A stretch of 64,000 bases of DNA, taken from assembly GCA_031400455.1 (NCBI GenBank), contig JANNPX010000024.1, forward strand, positions 1 through 64,000, written 5' to 3'. Positions 49,371 through 58,534 of the stretch are shown piece after piece (positions within the stretch are counted from its first letter, which is position 1; each line of letters starts with the position of its first letter). The notes beneath the pieces are model-generated. The model ran no database searches, was not told the DNA's origin, and saw only the letters and a list, made by a program, of their open reading frames with translations. The position numbers and the translations under genes are program-made. Source of the stretch: JANXYW01 sp031400455 (GTDB lineage: Bacteria > Chloroflexota > Dehalococcoidia > DSTF01 > JACRBR01).

Positions 49371-50773
49371 CAGCGCTCCTCTCCGGCCATCTCATGCACG
49401 AGCCTGCGGAATTCCTCGCCGCGCTCCTCGAAGTTCGCGTACACATCGAAGCTCGTGCCCGCAGGCGACATCAGTACGACATCGCCCTCGCTCGCCATGT
49501 CGCGCGCGGCGGTCACCGCCTCGGCCAGCGTCGCGACGCGGAGCCTCTGCGGCAGCGCATCCGGCGATACCGATGCTGCCTTCGCTTCTATTGCCGCTTC
49601 GAAGAGCGGGCCCGCCGCGCCGAAGAAGACGATGCCGACGCAACGCCGCAGCGCCTCATGCGCCATTTCGTCGAGCGGAAGATTCTTATCCTTGCCACCC
49701 AGCAGCAGCACGATCGGCTCGCCGAACGACCGCAGGCCCGCAAGTGTGCGCTCGGGTGTCGAAGCGATGCTGTCGTTGACGTAACGCACGCCATCGATCT
49801 CGGCGACGACCTCAAGTCGATGCGGTACGGCTTCGAAGGAACGGATTGCCTGCGCCATCGCATCGACCTGCAAGTCCGCCGCAGCTCCGATGGCCGTAGC
49901 GGCGAGCACGTTCGCCACGTTGTGCATGCCGCGAAGCGGGATCTCATCTAGCGGCAGGACCATCGTCTCGACGCTCTCGCGCCTTACGAACACGGCGCGA
50001 TCCTGGACGAAGGCACCGCCGCCCGGTAGTGAGTCACCCAGCGTGAAGAAGGATGCCTGCGCGGGCGTCAGAGCGGTGAGGCCGGCGCTGATCGGATCGT
50101 CGAGATTCAACACTACATAATCGGCGGGCGTCTGGTACTGGACGATCTTCTGCTTCAGCGCGACGTACTCGTCCCAGGAGAACTGGTCGAGGTGGTTCGG
50201 TGTCACGTTCAGGACCGCGGCGATGTGCGGGCTGCGATCCGTGAGTTGAAGCTGGGTATGGCTTATTTCCATAACGGCCCACGTCCGCTCGTCCATGCCG
50301 TCGAGCAGGCCGAGCAGGCCCGTCCCGATGTTCCCGCCGACGCGATAAGAGCGTCCGGCCGCCGCCATCATCGCCGCTACGAGACTCGTCGTGGTCGTCT
50401 TGCCGCTGCTGCCCGTGATGCCGATGGTCGGCCCGGGGCAGTGCTCCAGGAAGTAGCGGGTCATCGAGCTGATGGCGACGCCGCGCTCCCGGGCCGCCTC
50501 GATGGCTGGAAGGGTGAGGGGTACAGACTGGGAGACGAAGACGATATCGCTCGTGGCGATGTCTTCAACGCGCTGCGATCCGCCGAGTGCGTATTCGATA
50601 GGAAGGCCCTCAAGCTCCGTCATGCGCTCGGTGAGGGCAGCGGGAGATTTGGAATCGGAAACCGTGACGATCGCGCCGTGCGTTGCCGCGTACCGCGCCA
50701 CATCCGCGCCCTCGATGCCGAGACCGATAACGGTCACCCGTTTCCCCACCAGGAAGTCTCGCTCACCTGTCAT
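49370..50773 (-). CDS. murD: UDP-N-acetylmuramoylalanine--D-glutamate ligase MurD
   Basis: A 467-residue Mur ligase adding D-Glu. Blocks are VTVIGLGIEGADVARYAA, the ATP loop IGITGSSGKTTTTSLVAAMM, VLNVTPNHLDQFSWDEYVALKQKIV and, in the C-terminal domain, YVNDSIASTPERTLAGLRSFGEPIVLLLGGKDKNLP. It is 28 bp downstream of mraY. Length is typical. Confidence 0.95.
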   Translation of the reverse strand: MTGERDFLVGKRVTVIGLGIEGADVARYAATHGAIVTVSDSKSPAALTERMTELEGLPIEYALGGSQRVEDIATSDIVFVSQSVPLTLPAIEAARERGVAISSMTRYFLEHCPGPTIGITGSSGKTTTTSLVAAMMAAAGRSYRVGGNIGTGLLGLLDGMDERTWAVMEISHTQLQLTDRSPHIAAVLNVTPNHLDQFSWDEYVALKQKIVQYQTPADYVVLNLDDPISAGLTALTPAQASFFTLGDSLPGGGAFVQDRAVFVRRESVETMVLPLDEIPLRGMHNVANVLAATAIGAAADLQVDAMAQAIRSFEAVPHRLEVVAEIDGVRYVNDSIASTPERTLAGLRSFGEPIVLLLGGKDKNLPLDEMAHEALRRCVGIVFFGAAGPLFEAAIEAKAASVSPDALPQRLRVATLAEAVTAARDMASEGDVVLMSPAGTSFDVYANFEERGEEFRRLVHEMAGEER

Positions 50774-50801
50774 ATCACGTTAGCAATTCTTTGTCAAGCT
50801 T

Positions 50802-51770
50802 CTACCACACCGCAAGTGCGACGCCGACCATGGCTCCCAGGATGCCCAGCGCGATGAAGCGCGCGGTTACCGTCGTCTCGTGCCAGCCCAACATTTCGAA
50901 GTGGATGTGGAACGGTGCCATCAAGAACACGCGTTTGCCGCGCAGCCGGAACGAGCCGATCTGGATCACGTCCGCAGCGATCTCCAGCACGAACACCACG
51001 CCGATCACCGGAACGAGCAGCCACCATCCGGTCATCAGCGCCACAACTGCCAGTGATCCGCCCAGCGCGATCGCGCCTGTGTCGCCCATGAAGATCCGCG
51101 CTGGGTAGGCGTTCCAGTAGAGAAATCCGAGCAGAGCACCGACGGTCGCGAAGCAGAACGTCGCGAGGCCGGTCTGATGCTGGATCAGCGCAATCGCGCC
51201 GAATGCCGCGAACGCCACCGCAGACGTCCCGCCGCACAACATGTCCAACCCGTCGGAAACGCTCACGGCGCTCGTCGTCGCGATGATCACGAATACAGCG
51301 ACGACGATGTAGATGGGACCGATGTCGTACGCGCCGACGTGATGCGGCACGAGCAGCAGGGGCACGTCGATGCGGTCGTACAGCACCCACGCCGCCGCCA
51401 CGCCCACCGCGGCGAAGCCCGCCAGCTTCATGATCATGCTTGCCCGGTCGTGTGCTTCGCGCTTCTCGCGATCGACCAGCGTGCCGAGGTCGTCGTAGAA
51501 GCCGATCGCGCCGAACACCAGCATCACGGCGAGAGGGAGCCACACGTCGCTGTCCTTCGGCACCGCCGCGATCAGCGCGAACACCGCGGCGACGCCCACG
51601 ATCAGCAGCCCGCCCAACGTCGGCGTACCCGCCTTCGAAAGATGTGACGCCGGTCCATCGGTGCTGATCGCCTTGCCGATCTTGCGCCGCCGCAGGAACG
51701 CCACGAACGGTCCGCCGATGATCGCCGCCGCGATGGCTGCCAGCACGCCTGTGAGCAGTGCGTAGGTCAT
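50802..51770 (-). CDS. mraY: phospho-MurNAc-pentapeptide translocase MraY
   Basis: A 322-residue membrane enzyme making lipid I, with about ten hydrophobic helices. Active-site blocks are KAGTPTLGGLLI, FGAIGFYDDLGTL (Asp pair), VSDGLDMLCGG and FMGDTGAIALGGSLA. The HHH motif region appears as MAPFHIHFEMLGWHET. Its start overlaps the murF stop by 4 bp. Confidence 0.95.
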   Translation of the reverse strand: MTYALLTGVLAAIAAAIIGGPFVAFLRRRKIGKAISTDGPASHLSKAGTPTLGGLLIVGVAAVFALIAAVPKDSDVWLPLAVMLVFGAIGFYDDLGTLVDREKREAHDRASMIMKLAGFAAVGVAAAWVLYDRIDVPLLLVPHHVGAYDIGPIYIVVAVFVIIATTSAVSVSDGLDMLCGGTSAVAFAAFGAIALIQHQTGLATFCFATVGALLGFLYWNAYPARIFMGDTGAIALGGSLAVVALMTGWWLLVPVIGVVFVLEIAADVIQIGSFRLRGKRVFLMAPFHIHFEMLGWHETTVTARFIALGILGAMVGVALAVW

Positions 51771-53128
51771 GCGTCCGCCTCCAGCGCCTGCACGACCGTC
51801 TCGAGCGCCAGCGCGCGCGATCCCTTCACGAGCACGACATCGCCCGCGCCCAACTGCGGCAGCAGCGCCGGTGCGATCTCCGACTTGTCCATCACGATGT
51901 GTACGTCGCTGTGACCCGCCTGGAACGCGGCGTCGCCGATCCAGCGTCCGAGGTCGCCGACGGCGAAGATGACGTCAGCGATCTCCGCCGCGAGCCTCCC
52001 GACCTGGATATGGCCGTCGTGCTCGGCGTCGCCCAACTCACGCATATCGCCCAGCACCGCGAACTTGCGGCCAGGCACTTCGCCCAGCAGATCCAGCGCG
52101 GCACGCATCGAGTCCGGGCTCGCGTTGTAGGTGTCATCGATGATCACGGAACCGTTGAAGCCGCGATGCGCTACCAGTCGCGCGGGGATCTGCGTCTCGG
52201 TCAGCGCCTCCGCGATATCCGCCAGCGCGATGCCGTCGACGATGCCGGCGGACGCGGCCGCGAGCGCGTTGTGCACCATCGCGCGTCCCGGCAGACGCGA
52301 ATACACAGCGGCGCGTTCGCCGTCGTGTACCAGTGTGAATCGCACGCCCGCCAGTCCCTTGCTGTCGATCTCCTCGGCCCGCATGTCGGCGTCGTCCGAG
52401 AGCCCGTACGTGAACACCGTCGCGTTCGTGCGTTCGGCCATCGCGGCCACGCGCGGGTCATCGATGTTGAGGATCGCGTCGCCGTCCGAAGGCAGCGCTT
52501 CGACCAACTCCGCTTTCGCGTCGGCGATCGCCTCGATGCTGCCCAGCCGCTCCATGTGCGATGGCCCAACGTTGGTGACGATACCGACTTCGGGCTGCGC
52601 GATGTCGCAGAGCAGCGCGATTTCGCCGCGCGCCCACATGCCCATCTCCAGCACGGCGCGCTGGTGACGCTTGGTCGCATCAAGCAGCACCAGCGGCAGG
52701 CCGATCTCGCTGTTGAGGTTGCCTTCGTTCTTCAGGACGTGATAGCTCACGTCCAGCACGGCCGCCGTCAACTCCTTAGTCGTCGTCTTGCCGACACTGC
52801 CGGTGATCCCGACGACACGTAGCTTTGTGCGTGTCGCCCGCCGCTGACGCGCGAGGTCTTGCAGCGCCGTCAGCGTGTGCGGCACGACGTACTGCGCGAT
52901 GTCCGCTTCGACGGGCCGCTCCACGATCGCCGCGGTCGCGCCGCGCTGCGCTGCATGCGCGACGTAGTTGTGACCGTCGACCTGATCGCCGCGCAGCGCC
53001 ACGAAGATGTCGCCGCGTCCCGCCTTGCGCGAGTCGACCACCGCATGGCGGAACCGCATGGGCCCCACCGAGGGGGCGCGGATCAGCGCGGGGCGCAGTG
53101 CGGTGGCCAGTTCTTTCGCCGTAATCAT
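51767..53128 (-). CDS. murF: UDP-MurNAc-tripeptide--D-Ala-D-Ala ligase MurF
   Basis: A 453-residue Mur ligase that adds the D-Ala-D-Ala made by Ddl. Marks are VVDSRKAGRGDIFVALRGDQVDGHNYV, the ATP loop VGITGSVGKTTTKELTAAVL, TNVGPSHMERLGSIEAIADAKAELV and IDDTYNASPDSMRAALDLL. In dcw clusters murE normally stands between ftsI and murF; here the gap before murF is only 132 bp and murE is absent from the cluster. Confidence 0.95.
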   Translation of the reverse strand: MITAKELATALRPALIRAPSVGPMRFRHAVVDSRKAGRGDIFVALRGDQVDGHNYVAHAAQRGATAAIVERPVEADIAQYVVPHTLTALQDLARQRRATRTKLRVVGITGSVGKTTTKELTAAVLDVSYHVLKNEGNLNSEIGLPLVLLDATKRHQRAVLEMGMWARGEIALLCDIAQPEVGIVTNVGPSHMERLGSIEAIADAKAELVEALPSDGDAILNIDDPRVAAMAERTNATVFTYGLSDDADMRAEEIDSKGLAGVRFTLVHDGERAAVYSRLPGRAMVHNALAAASAGIVDGIALADIAEALTETQIPARLVAHRGFNGSVIIDDTYNASPDSMRAALDLLGEVPGRKFAVLGDMRELGDAEHDGHIQVGRLAAEIADVIFAVGDLGRWIGDAAFQAGHSDVHIVMDKSEIAPALLPQLGAGDVVLVKGSRALALETVVQALEADA

Positions 53129-53260
53129 GAGCGGTGCCGGCCTGCCTCCGGCATCGTGCGGTGCGCGCTGGCACCGGCATTCGGTTGTACGTCTACCTCG
53201 TCGTGTCGGCGCGTCGGACGGGCGCCGGAACGGCGTTGACCTGCGCGGGCGCGCAGTTAA

Positions 53261-54994
53261 CTACGGGTCCGTCGCGACCAGCTGCGGGCCGTCCGGCTGC
53301 ACACCGAGATAGGCGAGGATGCTGGGCGCCAGGTCGGCGAACACCGGCGCCGATATCTGGCCGCCGAGCCGGTCTTCCTTGAAGTCCAGCTTCACGAGGA
53401 CGATCACCTTCGGGTCGCTCACCGGCGCGAAGCCGATGAAGGAAGCGACGTTTCCGTCGCGGGCGGCGCCGTCCGCCAGCGTGGCGCCGGTCGTCGTGCC
53501 GGACTTGCCGGCGACGTGATAGCCCTTGATCGCGGCCAGGTGCCCGGGACTGCCCTCCACGACCTGGTTCATCATATCGGCCACGGTGGCCGCCGTTTGT
53601 TCGGATACCACCTGCCGTACCACAACGGGCTCGAAGGTGCGCGGTCCGTCCGCCGTATCCATCTCCTGGACGATGAACGGCCGCATCAGCTTGCCGCCGT
53701 TCGCCAGCGATGCGATCGCCGTGATCACCTGCAGCGGTGTCGCCGCAATGCCCTGTCCGAAACTGTTTGTGGCGAGGTCCACCTCCGTCCAATTCGGGTC
53801 GGAGTTCGTTCGCACCAGTCCATCCGGTTCGCCGCCCAGACCAACGTGCGTGGCTTCGCCGATGCCGAAGTTACGCATGTACGTGTAGAACGCGTCCGCA
53901 CCGACGAGCCCACTGAGCCACGTCGCACCCGTGTTCAGGCTTTTTTGCAGGATCTGCGTCACGGACGTGATGCCGTTTGTGCTGTAGTCCCAGTTGCGGA
54001 TCGTCGAAGGACCGATGTACGCCGCGCCGATGTCGTCGTACGTGCTCTCAGGTGTCACCAGCCCCAGATCCACCGCCATCGATGCCGTCAGCGTCTTGAA
54101 CACGGAGCCCGGCTCGTACACGTCGGTCACCGCCCGGTCACGGAACAGCGCCTGGTCCGGCTCGTTGAGGTCTAGATGCGAGAGCTTGAACCCGGGGTTA
54201 CTCGCGATCGCCAGCAGTGCACCCGTCTTCGGATCCATGACGATGATCGAGCCGCCCAGCGCGCCCGTCTTCGCGACCTGCGTCTCCAGTTCACCTTCGA
54301 CCAGCCGCTGGATGTAGCGGTCGATCGTCAGTTTGATGTTGCCGCCGGGCTCCGGCTTCTGGCCCACGCGTTCCGCGCCGAGCGACAGCTTGTTGCCGAT
54401 GCTGTCGCGCTCGAAGTAGATCGTGCCGGGCCTGCCCCCGAGTTCCGCGTCGAAATCGCTCTCCACGCCGGTCAGGCCCGTGTGGTCGCGTCCCACAAAC
54501 CCCAGCAGCGTCGACGCGAGGTCGCCTTCCGGATAGAAGCGCTTCGTCGTCTGCACCATCCGCAGTCCCGGCGCGTCCGCATCGCGCAGCGGTACGCCTT
54601 TGGCGAAATCCAGCCCCGCGTGTGCCAGGTAGAGCCCCTTGTCCTCCGTCCGAACGATGTTCACAAGGTCATCAGGCTGCTCGTTGATAAGGGGGGCGAT
54701 GATCGCCGCCGCCTTGCGCGCGTCATCGAGGTTCTGCCAATCGGCGCGGTTCACGAAGATATCGAAGGCGTCGACAGTCGTCGCGAGCGGGTAGCCGTTG
54801 CGGTCAAGGATCGCGCCGCGCGGCGCCCGCACTTCCTGCTGGCCGAAGTGTTCGTTGTTGGCTTCGGCGCGGTAGTGCTCGGCATCAACCAGCTGCACGT
54901 AGGCGGTGCGCGCTGTCAGCACGATCCCGCCGATCGCGAAGATCGCGCCAAGTGCGAGCAGGCGCCCGTTCATCCGTCCGCGCTGTCCGAACAT
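53261..54994 (-). CDS. ftsI: septal transpeptidase FtsI (class B PBP)
   Basis: A 577-residue class B penicillin-binding protein. One N-terminal helix (LLALGAIFAIGGIVLTA, 12-28) anchors it. The dimerisation domain begins at VRAPRGAILDRNGYPLA. The transpeptidase motifs are S297-V-F-K300, S352-L-N354 and K496-S-G-T499. It lacks a PASTA tail. It follows ftsL in the cluster and should pair with FtsW. A distinct class B PBP for elongation lies at 59085-61025. Confidence 0.94.
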   Translation of the reverse strand: MFGQRGRMNGRLLALGAIFAIGGIVLTARTAYVQLVDAEHYRAEANNEHFGQQEVRAPRGAILDRNGYPLATTVDAFDIFVNRADWQNLDDARKAAAIIAPLINEQPDDLVNIVRTEDKGLYLAHAGLDFAKGVPLRDADAPGLRMVQTTKRFYPEGDLASTLLGFVGRDHTGLTGVESDFDAELGGRPGTIYFERDSIGNKLSLGAERVGQKPEPGGNIKLTIDRYIQRLVEGELETQVAKTGALGGSIIVMDPKTGALLAIASNPGFKLSHLDLNEPDQALFRDRAVTDVYEPGSVFKTLTASMAVDLGLVTPESTYDDIGAAYIGPSTIRNWDYSTNGITSVTQILQKSLNTGATWLSGLVGADAFYTYMRNFGIGEATHVGLGGEPDGLVRTNSDPNWTEVDLATNSFGQGIAATPLQVITAIASLANGGKLMRPFIVQEMDTADGPRTFEPVVVRQVVSEQTAATVADMMNQVVEGSPGHLAAIKGYHVAGKSGTTTGATLADGAARDGNVASFIGFAPVSDPKVIVLVKLDFKEDRLGGQISAPVFADLAPSILAYLGVQPDGPQLVATDP

Positions 54995-55029
54995 CTACCC
55001 TCTACCCGTGGCCGCGCCGCCCATGTGCC

Positions 55030-55461
55030 CTAGAACGGCAACAACTTCAAGAAGCGTCTCCAGATCGGCTCGTTCGGCTGTTCCACGTCCCGCCCGTCCG
55101 GCGGCAGGAACCGCGTCGGCAGCGTCTGCCGATCCGGTACGTCGTGGTTCACTGTGATGTACAGCTTCTGCTGCGCCGGTTCGAGATGCAGACGAGTCCG
55201 CGCCTCGAGGTCGACTCGCGCGAGCGAGGAGAGTCTCGCGACCTCGGCTTCCAGCGCGTGATTCTCTGCCTGCTTCTCCGCACGCACTCGGTTGAGCTCA
55301 TTGATCTCGTAACCGGTGCTGGTAAGCCGGCTGAACTGGCTCACCTGGAACCCCGCCGCCAAGACGACGAGGGCAAGAGCGGCGCCCACCATCAGCTTTC
55401 CGGGCTTCGGTTTGCGGAAGATACGCGGCGCAGCAATTGCGGGTCTCTGAAGCGCCGCCAT
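55030..55461 (-). CDS. ftsL: FtsL-like septum protein
   Basis: A 143-residue bitopic protein at the ftsL position. A basic N-terminus precedes one helix (LMVGAALALVVLAAGFQVSQF, 23-43), then a short leucine-heptad coiled coil (INELNRVRAEKQAENHALEAEVARLSSLARV). The tail is rich in Pro and charged residues. The family evolves fast, so the call leans on place between rsmH and ftsI and on topology. Confidence 0.82.
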   Translation of the reverse strand: MAALQRPAIAAPRIFRKPKPGKLMVGAALALVVLAAGFQVSQFSRLTSTGYEINELNRVRAEKQAENHALEAEVARLSSLARVDLEARTRLHLEPAQQKLYITVNHDVPDRQTLPTRFLPPDGRDVEQPNEPIWRRFLKLLPF

Positions 55462-55470
55462 CAGCGCCTC

Positions 55471-56412
55471 CTAGGCGGCGTATTCGGTGATGCACTCCGC
55501 GGCGCGCAGCTTCGCGCTCCGCGCACGGGGGTTGGCAGCGATCTCACTGAGAGTCGGCTTCAGTGCGCCCTTGGTGACTGGGCGCAACGTCGCCTTGTGC
55601 CCGCACCGGCACTCCGGGAGTCCGGGCGGGCAGATGCAGTCCCGGGACTCGCGTCGGATGTACTCCTTCACGATGCGGTCCTCGAGCGAGTGGTAACTGA
55701 GCACGGCAAGCCGTGCCCCAAAGCCGAGCAGGCCGTGGGCCTGAGGAAGTGCGGCGGTTAGCGAAGCTAACTCTTGGTTTACCGCTATGCGGAGAGCCTG
55801 AAACGTCCTGGTGGCGGGGTGGGTTTTCAGATTGGCTCTCCTACCCACGGCCTGCTCGACGGCTTTGGCTAATTCAGCGGTCGTCCGAAGCGGACGGCTC
55901 GCGACAATCCGGCGGGCGATCCTGCGGCTCGCCGGGTCCTCTCCATACTGAAAGATCAGGTCGGCCAACTCGGCCTCTCCGTAGGTGTTGACGATCTCCT
56001 CGGCGGTGATGCCCTCACGGCCGAATCGCATGTCCAGGGGCGTATCCTGCCGGAAGCTGAAGCCTTCGCCGTCCGCCAGCTGGTACGACGAGAGCCCGAG
56101 ATCCATCAATACACCGTTGACCGGCGCGAACTCCATCTGCCGGGCGATCTCGCCAACGTCTCGGAAGTTACCCCGCGCGAGCTTGAAATCGGCCCCGAAA
56201 CGCGCCAGTCGCGCGGCGCCGCGCTCGATAGCTGCGGCGTCGGCATCGATGCCCAGCAGGCTGCCTCCGGGCTGCGCCCGCTCGAGAATCGCCTCGGCGT
56301 GGCCGGCGCCGCCGAGCGTGCAATCGACATAACGTCCGCCCGGTTCCACGTCGAGCGCCTCGAGAACCTCAGCCGTCATCACGGGGATATGCATTGTAGT
56401 CGACATAATCAT
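55471..56412 (-). CDS. rsmH: 16S rRNA (cytosine-1402-N4)-methyltransferase RsmH
   Basis: A 313-residue SAM-dependent methyltransferase (MraW). Blocks are HIPVMTAEVLEAL, VDCTLGGAGHAEAIL (SAM site), GVLMDLGLSSYQL, GFSFRQDTPLDMRF, TFQALRIAVNQEL and AVLSYHSLEDRIVK. The start at 56412 overlaps the mraZ stop (ATGA); an ATG two codons later is equally possible. Upstream open frame overlapping mraZ is not coding. Confidence 0.95.
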   Translation of the reverse strand: MIMSTTMHIPVMTAEVLEALDVEPGGRYVDCTLGGAGHAEAILERAQPGGSLLGIDADAAAIERGAARLARFGADFKLARGNFRDVGEIARQMEFAPVNGVLMDLGLSSYQLADGEGFSFRQDTPLDMRFGREGITAEEIVNTYGEAELADLIFQYGEDPASRRIARRIVASRPLRTTAELAKAVEQAVGRRANLKTHPATRTFQALRIAVNQELASLTAALPQAHGLLGFGARLAVLSYHSLEDRIVKEYIRRESRDCICPPGLPECRCGHKATLRPVTKGALKPTLSEIAANPRARSAKLRAAECITEYAA

Positions 56413-56846
56413 CGCGCCCGCGACTCGGCTGACTCCAGCATCTCTGCCAGCGCCGCGTCGACCCGCGCCATCTCCGCTTCGTAGGAAGCTGGGGACCAGA
56501 TCTCCAGATACTCGCCCGCGCCCACGACCAGCACTTTCGCCGAAAGCCCGGCGTACTCGCGCAACTGCCCGGGAATGAGGATCCGGTTCTGCTTGTCCAG
56601 CTCCGCGTGCACCGAACGGGAGAAGAACACCGAACGCAGATCGCGTCCCACGCGGCGGAGCGCTGATTCCGCCGTATATTCGGACGCCAGCGCGGTAAAG
56701 GCCGCTTCCGTATACAGCCGCAGGCATTTGTCCGGGGAACCCTGGCTGAGCACGATCCCTTCCCGGAACGCGTCGCGATAGCGAGGTGGGAGCGGAAGCC
56801 GCCCCCTCTCGTCCATCGCATAGTCGAAGGTTCCGAGGAATAACAC
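56409..56846 (-). CDS. mraZ: transcriptional regulator MraZ
   Basis: A 145-residue double-AbrB protein that binds the promoter of its own dcw operon. The two halves each hold a DxxGR-type turn: GTFDYAMDERGRLPLPPRYRDAF and, in the second, AELDKQNRILIPGQLREYAGL. GTG at 56846 is the start; the usual family N-terminus (F-G-x-Y-x-x-x-D-x-K-G-R) begins at residue 4. Two GTGGGA boxes 10 bp apart lie upstream as expected for autoregulation. Confidence 0.94.
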   Translation of the reverse strand: MLFLGTFDYAMDERGRLPLPPRYRDAFREGIVLSQGSPDKCLRLYTEAAFTALASEYTAESALRRVGRDLRSVFFSRSVHAELDKQNRILIPGQLREYAGLSAKVLVVGAGEYLEIWSPASYEAEMARVDAALAEMLESAESRAR

Positions 56847-56895
56847 TGGGTCGCGTGTCCTGCCGGGTGCTCATCGGGTCCATCCGTAGCCAGAT

Positions 56896-56939
56896 TCCCA
56901 CGAACTCCCACAGATTACCATCGATTGATCGGCTGTCAA
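56896..56939 (-). promoter_or_regulatory. dcw operon promoter with two MraZ boxes
   Basis: On the minus strand: -35 TTGACA (56934-56939), 16-bp spacer, -10 TAATCT (56912-56917). Two GTGGGA words follow at 56906-56911 and 56896-56901, exactly one helical turn apart, overlapping the transcription start. This matches the known MraZ operator layout of direct TGGG repeats. Confidence 0.8.
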
Positions 56940-57045
56940 GTGCTTATGCAGAAAGAATTTCCCACATTGATCCCCGTAGCGCAATGGTTACACCCGATCC
57001 CCCCCTCGCGCCCACCCCAACGGCATCTGCTGGTACGATGGCGCC

Positions 57046-57537
57046 ATGATCCGCGCAGCAATCCTGACCGTGAGCGATGCCGGAAGCCGCGGCGAACGCG
57101 AAGATACGAGCGGCGCGGCCGTACGCGAGCTGCTCGTGGGAATCGGTGGGGAAGTCGCCCGCTACGAGATCGTGCCTGACGAGCGCGATCGCATCGCCGC
57201 GAAGCTTCGCGAATGGTGCGACGGCGACGGCGTCGACCTCATCATCACCACCGGCGGCACCGGCCTCGCGGCCCGCGACGTGACGCCCGAAGCCACGCTG
57301 GACGTGGCGGAGCGCCTGGCCCCGGGCATCGCCGAGGCCATGCGGGCTGAGGGCCTGCGGCATACGCCCAAGGCGATGCTGAGCCGGGCGGTGGCCGTGG
57401 TGCGTGGCCGCACGCTCATTGTGAATCTCCCCGGCAGCGAGAAGGGCGTGCGGGAGAGCCTGAGCGCCATCCTGCAGGTACTGCCGCATGCCGTGGAGTT
57501 GCTCCAGGGCGTCACGGAGCACCCGAAACCCGCGTAG
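57046..57537 (+). CDS. moaB: molybdenum cofactor biosynthesis protein MoaB/Mog
   Basis: A 163-residue MoaB/MogA-fold protein that adenylates molybdopterin. Family marks are AAILTVSDAGSRGEREDTSG, the IITTGGTGLAARDVTPEAT loop, MLSRAVAVVRGRTLIVNLPGSEKGVRESL and the short C-terminal helix. It diverges from mraZ and stands at the head of the rightward elongation genes, 173 bp before mreC. The ATG at 57046 has no strong ribosome site. Confidence 0.94.
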   Translation: MIRAAILTVSDAGSRGEREDTSGAAVRELLVGIGGEVARYEIVPDERDRIAAKLREWCDGDGVDLIITTGGTGLAARDVTPEATLDVAERLAPGIAEAMRAEGLRHTPKAMLSRAVAVVRGRTLIVNLPGSEKGVRESLSAILQVLPHAVELLQGVTEHPKPA

Positions 57538-57600
57538 CGATGGGTTGACGACGCAACACCTCCGTAACGCGTCGTGTTCTCCGGCACCGGGCTGCTCCGG

Positions 57601-57606
57601 TATACT
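57601..57606 (+). promoter_or_regulatory. candidate -10 box (TATACT) of the mre unit
   Basis: TATACTCG, the octamer also seen before dprA, comF and the CoA-transferase gene, lies 104 bp before the mreC ATG. It would give a leader of about 95 nt. No -35 hexamer is clear. Confidence 0.4.
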
Positions 57607-57709
57607 CGCCGGGACTCACATCACCTCTCGTGCGCTGGCGGTTGGTGGGTATTGGCCGCCTCGGGCACGACTACTTGCGGCGCCGACTCGACGGCGGGAG
57701 ACGCTGCGT

Positions 57710-58534
57710 ATGACCGCACGCACGCTGGTCTGGACCGGCTTCATCGCGATCGCTGCCTTCGTCCTGATGGCGGCGAGCCGCCTCGCCATCCTCGATCCCG
57801 TCGAGAATGTCACTCTCAATGTCACGTCTCCGGTACAGGCGTTGATGCGCGGTGTCACGAGCCCTGTCGCCGACTGGGTGAACAACATCACCGACGCCGG
57901 CGCACTTTCCGACGAGAACGCGAAACTCCGCGACGAGAACGAGCGGCTCACGAGCGAACTCGCACGTGCGCGTGAGGACGCGATCCAGCAGCAGGGCGCG
58001 AACGATCTCGGCGCAGTGCGCGAGCAGTTCCCCAACGACGTCTTCGTTGCGGGCGCCGTCATCTCCCGTGATTCCAGCAGCGTGCGCTCGATCATCGCGA
58101 TCGATCGCGGAAGCGCGGATGGAGTGCGCGAAGGACAGATCGTGGTGTCCGAAGGCCGCAGTCTCGTCGGCACCATTTCCAAGGCGTTCGATAGTTACGC
58201 GTGGGTCACGCTGATCACCGACCCGAAGAGCGCGGTCAGCGCGATCGTCCAGGAGTCGCGTGCTGAGGGCGTTGTCGCCGGCAACTACGACGCGTCACTC
58301 AATATGGAGTTCGTCGGCCAAGGCGCGGCGGTGACGAAGGGCGACTTTGTGATCACCTCCGGCGTCGGCGGCGGCTATCCCGCGGGGATCGTCATCGGTC
58401 GCGTATCGACCGTCCAAAAGGCTGACCAGGATTTGTTTCAGAAGGTGCGCGTCGACCACCTCGCCAGCCTCCCGAACATCGAGCATGTGCTCGTCCTCAC
58501 AAGCTTTGAGTCGCAGAAGCTGGAGCAGCCCTGA
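57710..58534 (+). CDS. mreC: rod shape-determining protein MreC
   Basis: A 274-residue MreC. One N-terminal helix (VWTGFIAIAAFVLMAA) is followed by a coiled coil (LSDENAKLRDENERLTSELARAREDAIQQ, about 67-95) and the double beta-barrel with IAIDRGSADGVREGQIVVSEGRSLVG and GDFVITSGVGGGYPAGIVIG. GGGAG precedes the ATG at 57710. The usual upstream gene mreB is not here. Its stop shares one base with the mreD start (TGATG). Confidence 0.93.
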   Translation: MTARTLVWTGFIAIAAFVLMAASRLAILDPVENVTLNVTSPVQALMRGVTSPVADWVNNITDAGALSDENAKLRDENERLTSELARAREDAIQQQGANDLGAVREQFPNDVFVAGAVISRDSSSVRSIIAIDRGSADGVREGQIVVSEGRSLVGTISKAFDSYAWVTLITDPKSAVSAIVQESRAEGVVAGNYDASLNMEFVGQGAAVTKGDFVITSGVGGGYPAGIVIGRVSTVQKADQDLFQKVRVDHLASLPNIEHVLVLTSFESQKLEQP

